Position numbers and translations under genes: made by a program. The notes beneath the pieces are model-generated. The model saw only the letters and a list, made by a program, of their open reading frames with translations, was not told the DNA's origin and did no database searches. A stretch of DNA of 64,000 nt from an uncultured Anaerolineae bacterium (GTDB taxonomy: Bacteria > Chloroflexota > Anaerolineae > Aggregatilineales > Phototrophicaceae), in contig CAKQCB010000003.1 of the NCBI GenBank assembly GCA_934216615.1, positions 62,001-126,000 of the forward strand, written 5' to 3'. Positions 54,404 to 63,359 of this stretch are shown here, piece by piece. Every line of letters begins with the position of its first letter. Positions within the stretch are counted from its first letter, which is position 1.

Positions 54404-56965
54404 ATGAAAATATTACGCGCTTTACTTCTTATCCTTCTGGTACTCATTTTAGTCCTTGTGGTTGGGGGCTATGCGATTTATACCGACACCCTACAAGGCC
54501 CGCTGCCACAAATTAGCGGCGAGCTGAACGTTGCAGGGTTACAAAGTTCTGTCGAAGTTCTGCGGGATGATTGGGGCGTGCCTCACATCTACGCAGACAA
54601 CACCCACGATCTTTTCTTTGCACAAGGGTTTGTCCAAGCGCAAGACCGCTGGTGGCAGATGGAATTTAACCGTCACATTGGGCGGGGACGCATTGGCGAA
54701 CTCACAGGGTTGAATCAAAGTGTGCTCGGCAACGATCTATTCATCCGCACCGTCGGCTGGCAACAAGCCGCCGAACGCGACCTTGCCGTACTCAGCCCGC
54801 AGGTGGTGGAATATCTGCAATCCTTCTCGGACGGTGTGAACGCTTACATCACCTCTCGCCCTGCCGATGACCTCGCTTTGGAATATCGTTTACTGGGGGT
54901 CACAGGGGTGAGTATCACCGTTGAGCCGTGGACGCCGTTAGACTCGATTGCATGGGGTAAGGTGCTGTCATGGGACCTCACCAGCTCATTCAGTGACGAC
55001 ATCCAACGCCAAGTCATTTTGGAAGCACTGGGCGAAGATATGCTGGTGGACTACTCTCCACCCTTCCCCTACGATCAAATGCCCACTATTTTGCAAGCCG
55101 AAGATTTACCCCTGAGCGAAGAAAGTTTAAGCGCCAGCATCCAAGGCCACGTGACCGATACACAAATCACCATGCAGTTAGTGGGGGGTTACATTGCAGG
55201 TGACCCCATCGCGGGGATGCTTGGACGTTTTAACGAGCCGGGGATTGGCAGTAACAACTGGGTCGCCACCAACAGCATGACCGAAAGCGGAACCCCGCTT
55301 TTAGCGAATGATCCCCATTTAAGTATCGGTATGCCGTCGATTTGGTATGAAGTTGGCCTTCATTGTTTGCCTGTGACCGACGCTTGCCCCATCGAAGTGG
55401 GCGGTTTTGCCACAAGCGCAACCCCCGGTGTGATCATCGGCCATAACGCCAATATCGCATGGGGTGTGACCAATGTCGGCGCGGACGTGCAAGACGTATA
55501 CATGATCACCGTCAACCCTGACAACCCCCTGCAATACGAATGGAATGGGGAATGGCGCGACATGACCGTGCGCGAAGAAGTCCTCCAATTTGGCGATAAC
55601 GAACCTACCTTAACCATGCAGGTACGCGAAACACACCTTGGGCCGATCATCAATGACAACGATTATGATTCGGAAACGCACACGCTCAGCGGGTTCAACA
55701 ATGAAAACCCGATGGCACTCCGTTGGACAGGGATTGACACAGGCACCCTACTCGACGCCGTGATGGGCTTGAACCTCGCTGAAAACTGGGATGATTTCCG
55801 CGCCGCGCTCAGCATGTGGAGCGTACCTTCACAAAACTTTGTGTATGCAGATGTTGAAGGCAACATCGGCTATCAAACCCCCGGTCAAATCCCCTACCGT
55901 CCCGAAGGCATGAACGGCACCCTGCCCGTTCCGGGGAATGTGGATACGTATGAATGGCAAGGGTTCATCCCCTTCGATGACCTGCCTCGTGTATATAACC
56001 CACCGCGCGATTATATTGTGACGGCAAACCAAGCAGTGGTTCCACTTGAATACTATGAACAACTGGCCGACACATTGGGCGAAGGTATGAACTATGAGCT
56101 TTCGTACGATTGGTCATATGGGTATCGTGGCGAACGCATCAACCAGTTGATCGAAGAATACGCGCCTCATTCGGTCGAAACGTACAGTAACATTCAAGGG
56201 GATAACAAAGGCTTATTCGCCGAAGACATCATGCCGTATCTGGCCGACCTCGACCTGACGGATGCAAGTCTTCAAGAAGTGCGTGACTGGCTCGGTTCAT
56301 GGGACTTTGTCCATTCTGCCGACAGCCAACAAGCGCTGTATTTCACATATTTCATCCGTGAAGTGATGCGCCACACCTACAACGATCAACTGCCGGAAGA
56401 TATTACGCCGACCAACGGCAATCTGTATCCGCTCGTGCGCATGATGGAAGATGCCGACAATGTTTGGTGGGATGATGTCACCACCAGTGATGTCACCGAA
56501 GACCGCGATGTAATTTTAACCCGCGCGTTACAAAGCGCTTTAGACAGCATCCACAGCGACATTGGCACTGACCGCGCCGAATGGGTATGGGGGAACGCAC
56601 ACAGCGCTGTGTTTGTCTCCAACCCATTAGGTCTCAGCGGTATCAGCTTGATCGAAGACCTTGTGAACCGTACCGCAAGCGGTGTCAGCGGTGGGTATGA
56701 AATCGTCAATGCGACCAGTTTGCGCATCAACAGTGACGATTTTGGAGTGAGCGCCCTGCCCTCCATGCGTTACATCGCAGACCCCGCCAATTGGGATAAC
56801 ACACGTACCATTCACACCACAGGTCAAAGTGGTCACCCTGCAAGCCCGTATTACACCAATATGATTCAGCCTTGGGTAGATATTGAATATCACAATTTCC
56901 ATTGGACGCGCGAAGCTGTTGAAGCAGCCGTATCCAATCGTCTTGTGCTGAACCCAGCGCCATAA
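54404..56965 (+). CDS. Penicillin acylase family N-terminal-nucleophile amidase
   Basis: 853 residues. One N-terminal hydrophobic segment (5-25) serves as signal or anchor. Alpha-chain motif WGVPHIYADNTHDLFFAQGFVQAQDRWWQMEFNRH; spacer; autocatalytic site G-S283-NNWV, where Ser283 would become the beta-chain N-terminal nucleophile. Oxyanion Asn likely in MNYELSYDWSYGYRGERI region; QSGHPASPYYTNM near the C-terminus is typical. Exported amidase acting on acyl-amides such as acyl-homoserine lactones or beta-lactams; substrate not predictable. GGAG precedes the ATG. It stands alone between gyrA and rplY. Confidence 0.93.
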   Translation: MKILRALLLILLVLILVLVVGGYAIYTDTLQGPLPQISGELNVAGLQSSVEVLRDDWGVPHIYADNTHDLFFAQGFVQAQDRWWQMEFNRHIGRGRIGELTGLNQSVLGNDLFIRTVGWQQAAERDLAVLSPQVVEYLQSFSDGVNAYITSRPADDLALEYRLLGVTGVSITVEPWTPLDSIAWGKVLSWDLTSSFSDDIQRQVILEALGEDMLVDYSPPFPYDQMPTILQAEDLPLSEESLSASIQGHVTDTQITMQLVGGYIAGDPIAGMLGRFNEPGIGSNNWVATNSMTESGTPLLANDPHLSIGMPSIWYEVGLHCLPVTDACPIEVGGFATSATPGVIIGHNANIAWGVTNVGADVQDVYMITVNPDNPLQYEWNGEWRDMTVREEVLQFGDNEPTLTMQVRETHLGPIINDNDYDSETHTLSGFNNENPMALRWTGIDTGTLLDAVMGLNLAENWDDFRAALSMWSVPSQNFVYADVEGNIGYQTPGQIPYRPEGMNGTLPVPGNVDTYEWQGFIPFDDLPRVYNPPRDYIVTANQAVVPLEYYEQLADTLGEGMNYELSYDWSYGYRGERINQLIEEYAPHSVETYSNIQGDNKGLFAEDIMPYLADLDLTDASLQEVRDWLGSWDFVHSADSQQALYFTYFIREVMRHTYNDQLPEDITPTNGNLYPLVRMMEDADNVWWDDVTTSDVTEDRDVILTRALQSALDSIHSDIGTDRAEWVWGNAHSAVFVSNPLGLSGISLIEDLVNRTASGVSGGYEIVNATSLRINSDDFGVSALPSMRYIADPANWDNTRTIHTTGQSGHPASPYYTNMIQPWVDIEYHNFHWTREAVEAAVSNRLVLNPAP

Positions 56966-56976
56966 CTTTTCTAGGC

Positions 56977-57015
56977 ATGAGCCATCCTATATTAATTAGA
57001 CATGGGATGGCTCAT
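56977..57015 (+). terminator. Hairpin after penicillin acylase gene
   Basis: Stem ATGAGCCATCC/GGATGGCTCAT with a 17-base AT-rich loop, 12 bases after the stop. The T-tract after it is poor, so termination may be inefficient. Confidence 0.55.
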
Positions 57016-57048
57016 CATTTCTGATTTACAACCCTTAACTTTTAAGGA

Positions 57049-57077
57049 TTGACCGACTCGCACCAAACAAGTAGAAT
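57049..57077 (+). promoter_or_regulatory. Promoter of rplY
   Basis: TTGACC (57049-57054), 17-bp spacer, TAGAAT (57072-57077). Predicted start near 57084 gives a leader of about 90 bases. Confidence 0.75.
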
Positions 57078-57096
57078 TTGAACACTTTCGACAAGA

Positions 57097-57123
57097 AAGC
57101 CTCAGCCAGAGGCTTTTGTTTTG
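57097..57123 (+). terminator. Leader hairpin/possible attenuator before rplY
   Basis: AAGCCTC-AGCCA-GAGGCTT followed by TTGTTTTG, a small intrinsic-terminator shape about 13 bases into the predicted leader. A second small hairpin (AAAGCG-CAA-CGCTTT) follows before the CGGGAG ribosome site. Confidence 0.55.
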
Positions 57124-57174
57124 CATAACCACTAACGAGAAAAGCGCAACGCTTTCAGATCCGGGAGTTTTGTC

Positions 57175-57819
57175 ATGGCAACTACATATACACTCGCAGC
57201 AGACAGCCGCGAAGTGACAGGCAAAAAGGTCAGTCAGCTTCGCGTAAAAGGTTTAATTCCTGCTGTCATTTACGGTTCCGGCACTGAACCTGTTCATATC
57301 CAAGTTCCAGAACGCGACTTGTATTACTTGCTTCTCAAAGCAGGGGGTACCAACGTCATCGAAATTCAAGTGGGTTCAAACAAATACAACGTTTTGACCC
57401 GTGACGTTCAACGCGATGTCATCAAGGGAAACATTCTCCATGCAGATTTCCTTGCCATTGACCTGCGTCGTCGTATTCAAGCAGAAGTCCCCGTCACCCT
57501 CGTCGGTGAAAGCGCAGCAGAAAAGTCGCGCATTGGGACGATCTTGCACGCTTTGAACAGCGTTCAAATTGAAGCTCTGCCAGCAAATATTCCCGAACGT
57601 ATCGAAGTTGACATCACCAACTTGGCCGAAGTGGGCGACTCTATCACCATTGGTGATCTGAACCTTGAAGGCAAGTTCGACATTCTTGCTGAACCCGATG
57701 CCTTGATTGCCCGCGTCAACCCAGTCGTTCAAGCGGCTGAAACCACCGAAGAAGAAGCACCTTCCGCTTCTGAACCGGAAGTCATTTCTAAGGGCAAGGC
57801 TGACGAAGAAGAAGAATAA
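57175..57819 (+). CDS. rplY: 50S ribosomal protein L25/Ctc
   Basis: 214 residues: L25 domain (1-95) with SREVTGKKVSQLRVKGLIPAVIYG, then the TL5/Ctc beta-domain (about 100-185), then an acidic tail. This is the long Ctc form, which binds 5S rRNA. Monocistronic with its own promoter, leader hairpin and terminator. Confidence 0.96.
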   Translation: MATTYTLAADSREVTGKKVSQLRVKGLIPAVIYGSGTEPVHIQVPERDLYYLLLKAGGTNVIEIQVGSNKYNVLTRDVQRDVIKGNILHADFLAIDLRRRIQAEVPVTLVGESAAEKSRIGTILHALNSVQIEALPANIPERIEVDITNLAEVGDSITIGDLNLEGKFDILAEPDALIARVNPVVQAAETTEEEAPSASEPEVISKGKADEEEE

Positions 57820-57843
57820 TCTTTCTTCTTTTCACACATCAAA

Positions 57844-57880
57844 AACAAAATCCCGCAGTGTGCGGGATTTTTGTTTTCCT
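57844..57880. terminator. Terminator of rplY
   Basis: Stem AACAAAATCCCGCA/TGCGGGATTTTTGTT with 3-base loop and T-tract. It can also serve the convergent 72-residue gene. Confidence 0.9.
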
Positions 57881-57909
57881 AAATGGGAACAGTTCGTAAA
57901 ATCGCGATT

Positions 57910-58128
57910 TTAGAAAACGATACGCTCTGTTGCCACCAATAAGGCAAAGCCGATGATGAGCACATTCATAAAAAAGAAGACTGCCAATAACATCCGTTCA
58001 ACAGAGGTCATGCCTAAAAACCGACCTTCTTTTTTCGGCGCTTCAGATACCGCAAAAAATTCATCATCTGACCTGCGATCATAAACTTCGTCATTATCTA
58101 GCGTGCTGTTACGAAGATCATCAAGCAT
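57910..58128 (-). CDS. Small single-pass membrane protein, unknown
   Basis: 72 residues: acidic hydrophilic N-terminus (1-40) and one C-terminal helix (MLLAVFFFMNVLIIGFALLVA, about 46-66). Tail-anchored topology. Real coding is supported by its clean position between a terminator and the next gene and by amphipathic design, not by homology. Confidence 0.55.
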   Translation of the reverse strand: MLDDLRNSTLDNDEVYDRRSDDEFFAVSEAPKKEGRFLGMTSVERMLLAVFFFMNVLIIGFALLVATERIVF

Positions 58129-58222
58129 AACAGTTCCTCAAACTTTTCCATGCGGTTACAGACACATTTTGTAGATTGTAACACAGCTTGCTTTAGGCCC
58201 GCGATAACACTTTTGGATGATC

Positions 58223-59596
58223 TTAATCCCATCTTTTCCAGCCAAAACCATCCCAGCGGAAGGTGGTTTCAATTTGTTGGCGGTTCTCACCTTCGCCCAC
58301 TTGAACCAAAACGTTCAAAAAGATTGACCCATCACGCTGAACCGGAGCAGCGGCCGAGACGACAACCTGCGGGGTGACCATCGACCCTGCGTTAAAACGG
58401 CTATCCGCGACGGCTAAGGACGTAGGGTTTGCCCCATCGTACAGGGCAAAAAAAGCGTCACGGTCACGCGAGGCTAGAAAATCTTGCTCTAAGCGCAAAC
58501 GCCACGTCAAGAAGTCACGCCAATCGACATTGGCTTCAGCGATATTGGCGACGCCCAACACTGGTGAAAGTTCACTTACATTCGTGGTCGGCGTGAACGC
58601 TCGTAAAACATTCCCGACGCGTGCAGGGGTCAATTGATCTGCAATGCTGGCGATGAAAAATGAATTGGTCTGTGTGTTGGTAAACTGCCCCACCAACCAC
58701 GACACAATAGCCGACTTCAGATAAAAAACATCCGCCGGATACAACGGCTCAAGCTGGTTTGTCTCAAAATTTACAAGGCGTTCGGCCATTAACGTTGCGA
58801 TTTGCATTTTAGTATTCGGGTTCAATACTTGATCCATGCGCACTGGCTGGACAAACGGTGAGGTTAACACCAACTGCCATTCATTCAGCGAACTCCATGC
58901 AGGGTCGGCAGGGCTGTTGGGGTGAATGTCCACCGTGATCTTGGGCAGGGAACTGCAATCAATCACCGTACAGCCTAACGTAAACCACACATCAAAAGAT
59001 TCGGCAATCGCGGTAGCAAACGGCGCATCGACCGATTGGTAACGGATGCTGTAACGGCTCTCATCCAAAGTGACCACATCCCCCCAGAAAGTATAATCTG
59101 GCGGAACGTGGAACCACCCTTCTTCATAACGCCAATAGAACCATACCCGCGCAAACGGCGCATCGTTAATGATCTCTTGCACTATGACACGGCCACGTTG
59201 ACCTTCAATCACAACGTCTAATATTTGTCCGGTCAAATTGAGGTCGGTCGTCAGTTTTAAATCTTGATAGGTATCAAAAATCGTGGACTGTAAATTTTCC
59301 CAGTCACTGGTGGCACTGCGTTGGGACCTTAAAAATGCATCCCGATCGCCCACACGAAGGGCGGCAATTTCTGCTTCGACGGCGCTTCTCAAGCCTTGTT
59401 CAACGACACTATCGACATACTCCAAGCGGAGCACCGTACCGCCGATGATCAAGCCCGCGATGAAAAGCAAAAAGACGATCAATAGTAAAAATCGACGTTG
59501 TGTACGTCGGCGGTTGCGAACGGCTTCGGGGTCTTCACGGGAAGATTTCACACGTTCTTTTTCAGCTTCTATTTCCCAGTCTAAGCGAATGCCCAA
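58223..59596 (-). CDS. Membrane-anchored extracytoplasmic protein, unknown
   Basis: 457 residues from a TTG at 59596, preferred because GGAAAGAGG lies five bases upstream; the open frame reaches another TTG at 59629. Cytoplasmic Arg/Glu-rich head (1-35), one helix (about 37-58, FLLLIVFLLFIAGLIIGG), then a large outside domain. Residues about 70-170 look like an NTF2/SnoaL-type cone repeat (EIAALRVGDRDAFLRSQ...), and a similar pattern recurs near the C-terminus (RLEQDFLASRDRDAFFALYDG...). Middle section has a Cys pair. No named family recognised. Confidence 0.7.
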   Translation of the reverse strand: MGIRLDWEIEAEKERVKSSREDPEAVRNRRRTQRRFLLLIVFLLFIAGLIIGGTVLRLEYVDSVVEQGLRSAVEAEIAALRVGDRDAFLRSQRSATSDWENLQSTIFDTYQDLKLTTDLNLTGQILDVVIEGQRGRVIVQEIINDAPFARVWFYWRYEEGWFHVPPDYTFWGDVVTLDESRYSIRYQSVDAPFATAIAESFDVWFTLGCTVIDCSSLPKITVDIHPNSPADPAWSSLNEWQLVLTSPFVQPVRMDQVLNPNTKMQIATLMAERLVNFETNQLEPLYPADVFYLKSAIVSWLVGQFTNTQTNSFFIASIADQLTPARVGNVLRAFTPTTNVSELSPVLGVANIAEANVDWRDFLTWRLRLEQDFLASRDRDAFFALYDGANPTSLAVADSRFNAGSMVTPQVVVSAAAPVQRDGSIFLNVLVQVGEGENRQQIETTFRWDGFGWKRWD

Positions 59597-59632
59597 GCTG
59601 GCCTCTTTCCACACATTCAAACAGAACAAATG

Positions 59633-60388
59633 CTAGAGCAACAAAATATCACCCGCGATTACTTTTTCCAGTGTACCATCCCCTGTGCGGATATACAGAT
59701 ACCCAGCTTCGTCTACCGCCTCCGCTTGACCTTCGATCCAGCGTTCTTGGTTTTGAATCCGCACGGTTTGCCCCAATGTCATCAATTGACTGCGCCAGCG
59801 CTCAAAAAGTGATTGGCTTCCTAACTCACGTGCCCAGTAATTCAGCGCCCCCCATAGAGAATCCAAAAGCAAAGTACGATCTACAGGCTGACCTAAAACG
59901 GTCTTCAGGTTAATCGCCTTCTGAATCACTTCGGGGTCAGCAAAAGGCACGTCAATATTGATGCCGATGCCAATCACCACGCCTAATAATTGGTCACCTC
60001 GCCACGCATTTTCCGGCAAGATGCCACATATCTTGCGACCCTGCACATAAATATCATTAGGATATTTGATCTTCACGTCCACAGCGCCCATGTGGGTGAG
60101 CGCATCAACAACGCTCAACGCCCCCATCATGCTGATTTGATGAAGTTGATCGACTTGGGGATAACACAGGTACGTCAACATCAACGATGCGCCTGTTTCC
60201 CCCTGCCAATGACGGTTTAAGCGCCCGCGCCCACGTGTTTGATATTCCGCGATCACCAGCGAACCCTTCGGCGCGTTCGTTTCCAGCCACGCCAACGCAA
60301 GGTCATTGGTGCTGGTCACGCTTTGATGATACTGCACCTGTGCCCCATGCTTCAGGGCTAGGCGATCCAAGTCTTTTTGTAAAAACAT
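59633..60388 (-). CDS. birA: Biotin--[acetyl-CoA-carboxylase] ligase, no DNA-binding domain
   Basis: 251 residues. Catalytic domain with YQTRGRGRLNRHWQG (biotinyl-AMP loop), SLMLTYL, KYPNDIYVQGRKICGIL with catalytic Lys, and GIGINIDV. C-terminal SH3-like domain to residue 251. The N-terminal winged helix of bifunctional BirA is missing, so it should biotinylate but not repress. The next gene on the strand starts about 36 bases downstream. Confidence 0.95.
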   Translation of the reverse strand: MFLQKDLDRLALKHGAQVQYHQSVTSTNDLALAWLETNAPKGSLVIAEYQTRGRGRLNRHWQGETGASLMLTYLCYPQVDQLHQISMMGALSVVDALTHMGAVDVKIKYPNDIYVQGRKICGILPENAWRGDQLLGVVIGIGINIDVPFADPEVIQKAINLKTVLGQPVDRTLLLDSLWGALNYWARELGSQSLFERWRSQLMTLGQTVRIQNQERWIEGQAEAVDEAGYLYIRTGDGTLEKVIAGDILLL

Positions 60389-60425
60389 TTAAAGCCTCAT
60401 GGTCAAAAATTAGAAAGAATCATTT

Positions 60426-60455
60426 TTGAGGATCATGCTGAACATCGTTTATAAT
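60426..60455 (+). promoter_or_regulatory. Promoter of HIT-thiolase pair
   Basis: TTGAGG (60426-60431), 18-bp spacer, TATAAT (60450-60455); predicted start near 60462, forty bases before the ATG. Confidence 0.65.
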
Positions 60456-60501
60456 CCCTCATAAATCACTTCCACCGTGTTGAAGAAACAACAGGTATTC
60501 T

Positions 60502-61005
60502 ATGGATCATCTTTGGACCCCGTGGCGTATGGCATACATTCGCGGTGAAAAAACGCCCGATACAGGTTGTGTATTCTGTAACGCACAAACTACTGGCGAT
60601 GACAGCGCGTTCATCGTCGCCCGTTCGGAATATGTATATGCCATTCTCAACCGCTACCCCTATAACAACGGACATTTGATGATTGTCCCGTATGAACACG
60701 TCGCATCCCAAGAAACGATGGCCGACGCCGCCCTGCTCGACATGATGCAAACCACTAACCGCGCGATGGCGACATTACGTCAATTGTACCAACCCACCGC
60801 CTTTAATTTAGGCGCGAATCTTGGGGCCGCCGCCGGTGCGGGCATCGCGGAACATTATCATTTTCATGTGGTTCCGCGTTGGGCTGGAGATGCAAATTTT
60901 ATCAGTGTTGTGGGTGAAACCCGCGTGATCGCCGACACCTTAGAAAACACCTATCGCGAATTAAAAACCGTTTGGCAAACATTATTTTCAGAAAAGAGTT
61001 CATAA
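60502..61005 (+). CDS. HIT-family nucleotide hydrolase/phosphorylase
   Basis: 167 residues. N-terminal Cys pair GCVFC and the catalytic H-x-H-x-H in AEHYHFHVVPRW; NRYPYNNGHLMIVPYEH is a conserved HIT segment. The Cys pair and length match the Ap4A-type HIT branch. It cleaves dinucleoside polyphosphates or nucleotidyl conjugates; exact substrate unknown. Starts an operon with the thiolase. Confidence 0.93.
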   Translation: MDHLWTPWRMAYIRGEKTPDTGCVFCNAQTTGDDSAFIVARSEYVYAILNRYPYNNGHLMIVPYEHVASQETMADAALLDMMQTTNRAMATLRQLYQPTAFNLGANLGAAAGAGIAEHYHFHVVPRWAGDANFISVVGETRVIADTLENTYRELKTVWQTLFSEKSS

Positions 61006-61007
61006 CC

Positions 61008-62222
61008 ATGACACAACGTGTTAAAACGGGTCGAGATGCGGTCATCCTCAGCGGTGCGCGTACCCCTATGGGAAAGTTTCTCGGAAATTTAAGCACGATT
61101 TCAGCGGCAGATTTAGGCGCGACCGCTGTAAAAGCCGCCGTTGAACGCAGTGGCATCAATACAGCGGATATTAACGAGGTCATTTTAGGCAACGTGGTGA
61201 GCGCAGGGGTCGGTCAAGCCTTGCCCCGCCAAGTGTCGATCAAAGCGGGATTGCCGGAAACTGTCGGCGGCATCACCGTGAATAAAGTGTGTGGTAGTGG
61301 TCTTAAAACCGTGATGCTCGCCGCTAATGCCATCCGCGCTGAAGATGGGGATTTATACATCACAGGCGGGACCGAAAATATGAGCCGTGCGCCCTATTTA
61401 GTCGATAACCACCGCACAGGGCACAAGTACGGCGATGTCACCATGCGCGACTCGCTCGAAACCGATGGCCTATGGTGCAGTATTTGCGATTGGGTGATGG
61501 GAAGCGCCGCTGAATTTGTCGGTGAACAACTCGAAATCACCCGCGAAGAAATGGATCAATTTGCATACGACAGCCATCGTAAGGCGCACGAAGCCACACA
61601 AGCGGGCAAATTCGACGCGGAAATTGTCCCTGTCGTTTTAAAAACGCGCAAAGGCGAAACTGTCATCAAAGCAGATGAATCGATTCGTCCTGATACCAGC
61701 CTTGAAGCGCTGGCAAAATTAGCACCCGCCTTCAAAGAAGGCGGGAAAGTCACCGCAGGAAATGCCCCGGGCCTGAACGATGGCGCGGCCAGCTTGGTCG
61801 TCGCCAGCCGTGACTATGCCGAGAAAAACGGACATCAACCCTTAGCGCGTGTGGTCGGTTATGGACAAGCCGCCGTTGACCCCGCATGGATTTTCTACGC
61901 GCCCGTCAAGGCGATTCCGGTTGCGCTTCAACGTGCAGGCTGGACGGTCGATGATGTGGACTTGTTCGAAATCAATGAGGCGTTTGCGTCACAAGTCCTC
62001 GCCGACGCGAAAGGCCTCAAGCGTGATGGCTTTGAAATTCCTATGGAAAAAGTCAACGTCAACGGTGGCGCAATCGCATTAGGTCACCCGTTGGGGGCAA
62101 GTGGTGGACGTGTCCTCGTCACGCTCATCCACGCCTTGAAAGATCACGGCTTAAAACGAGGGCTGGCCGCGTTATGCCTCGGCGGTGGCGAAGCAGTCGC
62201 CCTCGCTGTAGAGCTAGAATAA
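61008..62222 (+). CDS. Acetyl-CoA C-acyltransferase (thiolase)
   Basis: 404 residues from the ATG at 61008, two bases after the HIT stop (frame opens earlier at 60972, inside the HIT gene). Acyl-carrying C95 in NKVCGSGLKTVMLA, catalytic His in NGGAIALGHPLGASGGR and second Cys in ALCLGGGEAVAL. N-terminal ILSGARTPMGKF is standard. It may be biosynthetic (AtoB-like) or degradative (FadA-like); GIYxAGVG-type region GNVVSAGVGQ favours the acetoacetyl-CoA thiolase branch. Confidence 0.94.
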   Translation: MTQRVKTGRDAVILSGARTPMGKFLGNLSTISAADLGATAVKAAVERSGINTADINEVILGNVVSAGVGQALPRQVSIKAGLPETVGGITVNKVCGSGLKTVMLAANAIRAEDGDLYITGGTENMSRAPYLVDNHRTGHKYGDVTMRDSLETDGLWCSICDWVMGSAAEFVGEQLEITREEMDQFAYDSHRKAHEATQAGKFDAEIVPVVLKTRKGETVIKADESIRPDTSLEALAKLAPAFKEGGKVTAGNAPGLNDGAASLVVASRDYAEKNGHQPLARVVGYGQAAVDPAWIFYAPVKAIPVALQRAGWTVDDVDLFEINEAFASQVLADAKGLKRDGFEIPMEKVNVNGGAIALGHPLGASGGRVLVTLIHALKDHGLKRGLAALCLGGGEAVALAVELE

Positions 62223-62234
62223 CGCATTAAAGAA

Positions 62235-62270
62235 ACACCCCGCTTGATGATCAAAGCGGGGTGTGTTTTA
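62235..62270. terminator. Bidirectional terminator, thiolase / aldo-keto reductase
   Basis: Stem ACACCCCGCTT/AAGCGGGGTGT with T-rich flank on the plus side; overlaps the aldo/keto reductase stop codon. Confidence 0.85.
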
Positions 62271-63242
62271 TACCTCGTCAGTTTCTAAAATCTGTGCGAT
62301 TTCTGTCATTTGTTCAGCCGTCAACGCGCCAAACGTGATCGCCCCGCAATTTTCTTCAACTTGGGCGACTGTTTTAAAGCCCGGAATCGGCACCGTCAGC
62401 GGGCTGCGTGCCCACAGCCAAGCTAGCGCCCCTTGAGAGAGAGTTCGTCCGTTACTCTGTAAAATTTCACGCACAGACTCTAACTTCGTTAAAAACTCAG
62501 GGTTCGGCTCACCCGCTTGGAAAAACTTCATCCAAGCAGGGCTGTTCGGCCCACGAATATCATCGGTGGGCAAACGCGCGCCTGTCTTGAATTTCCCCGT
62601 TAACAAGCCCATCGCCAACGGCCCACGATTGATGAGCGCGAGGTTGAGCGCTTCGGCCACCGAAATCATGATGGGGTTATCGGCTAAGACATTTAATTCC
62701 AACTGCACCGCCGTACAAAACTCACCTTCGGCAAACGTGGGCACGCCTTCGGGAAAGTCTGTACTCCAGCCATAAGCGCGAATTTTTCCCTCACGCACAA
62801 GAATTTCGAGCGAATCCCGCACTTCAAACGCACGGTCAGGGTCATATTCGTTGATGTGAAATTGAAACAAGTCGATATAGTCTGTGTTCAAACGGCGCAA
62901 CGACGCTTCACACGATTGGCGAATGCTGTTCAGCGTGGTGCTTTGGCTGTAATCTTCCTCAGCATCTTCTTCTTCGAATGTGTAGCCGAATTTTGTGGCG
63001 ATCACGAGTTTTTCACGCACATCAGAAAGCGCCTCGGCGATCAACTTCTCACTATGGCCTTTACCGTAGATGTTTGCCGTATCAAAAAACGTGATGCCTA
63101 AATCATAAGCGCGACGCAACGCGCGTTTAGATTCAGAATCATCGACCTTGCCCCATGCCCCGCCACCAATGGCCCAACATCCCATCCCCAAAGGCGATAC
63201 TTCAATGCCAGAACGTCCTAAAAGTCGAGTACTCTCAGTCAT
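62268..63242 (-). CDS. Aldo/keto reductase
   Basis: 324 residues from the ATG at 63242 (frame opens at 63284 with an Arg-rich extension that looks spurious). TIM-barrel AKR: catalytic D54 and Y59 in TFFDTANIYGKGHSEKL, K84 in VIATKFGY, His in DLFQFHINEYD. NADPH-binding end PIPGFKTVAQVEENCGA. Substrate unknown. It follows the ABC exporter gene by 117 bp; that gap has a 27-codon open frame (starting MDSITLFERL) that overlaps the start but cannot be supported. Confidence 0.92.
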   Translation of the reverse strand: MTESTRLLGRSGIEVSPLGMGCWAIGGGAWGKVDDSESKRALRRAYDLGITFFDTANIYGKGHSEKLIAEALSDVREKLVIATKFGYTFEEEDAEEDYSQSTTLNSIRQSCEASLRRLNTDYIDLFQFHINEYDPDRAFEVRDSLEILVREGKIRAYGWSTDFPEGVPTFAEGEFCTAVQLELNVLADNPIMISVAEALNLALINRGPLAMGLLTGKFKTGARLPTDDIRGPNSPAWMKFFQAGEPNPEFLTKLESVREILQSNGRTLSQGALAWLWARSPLTVPIPGFKTVAQVEENCGAITFGALTAEQMTEIAQILETDEV

Positions 63243-63359
63243 TTTCTTTCTCCGGTTGGTTCGTCGGCGTCCCCGCCAACGCAATGATCAAACGTTCAAA
63301 CAAAGTAATACTGTCCATGAAGGGGTTGTCTGGGTCATCAGTCGTGCGCCTTTGAAAGA

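Noticed and set aside
54226..54447. Minus-strand 73-codon frame between gyrA and the acylase gene
   Set aside because: It overlaps the start of the acylase gene and the promoter region, lacks a ribosome site and shows no recognisable protein features.
63243..63359. Short minus-strand frame (27 codons, MDSITLFERL...) between the ABC exporter and the reductase
   Set aside because: Too short, no clear ribosome site, overlaps the reductase start; cannot be supported.
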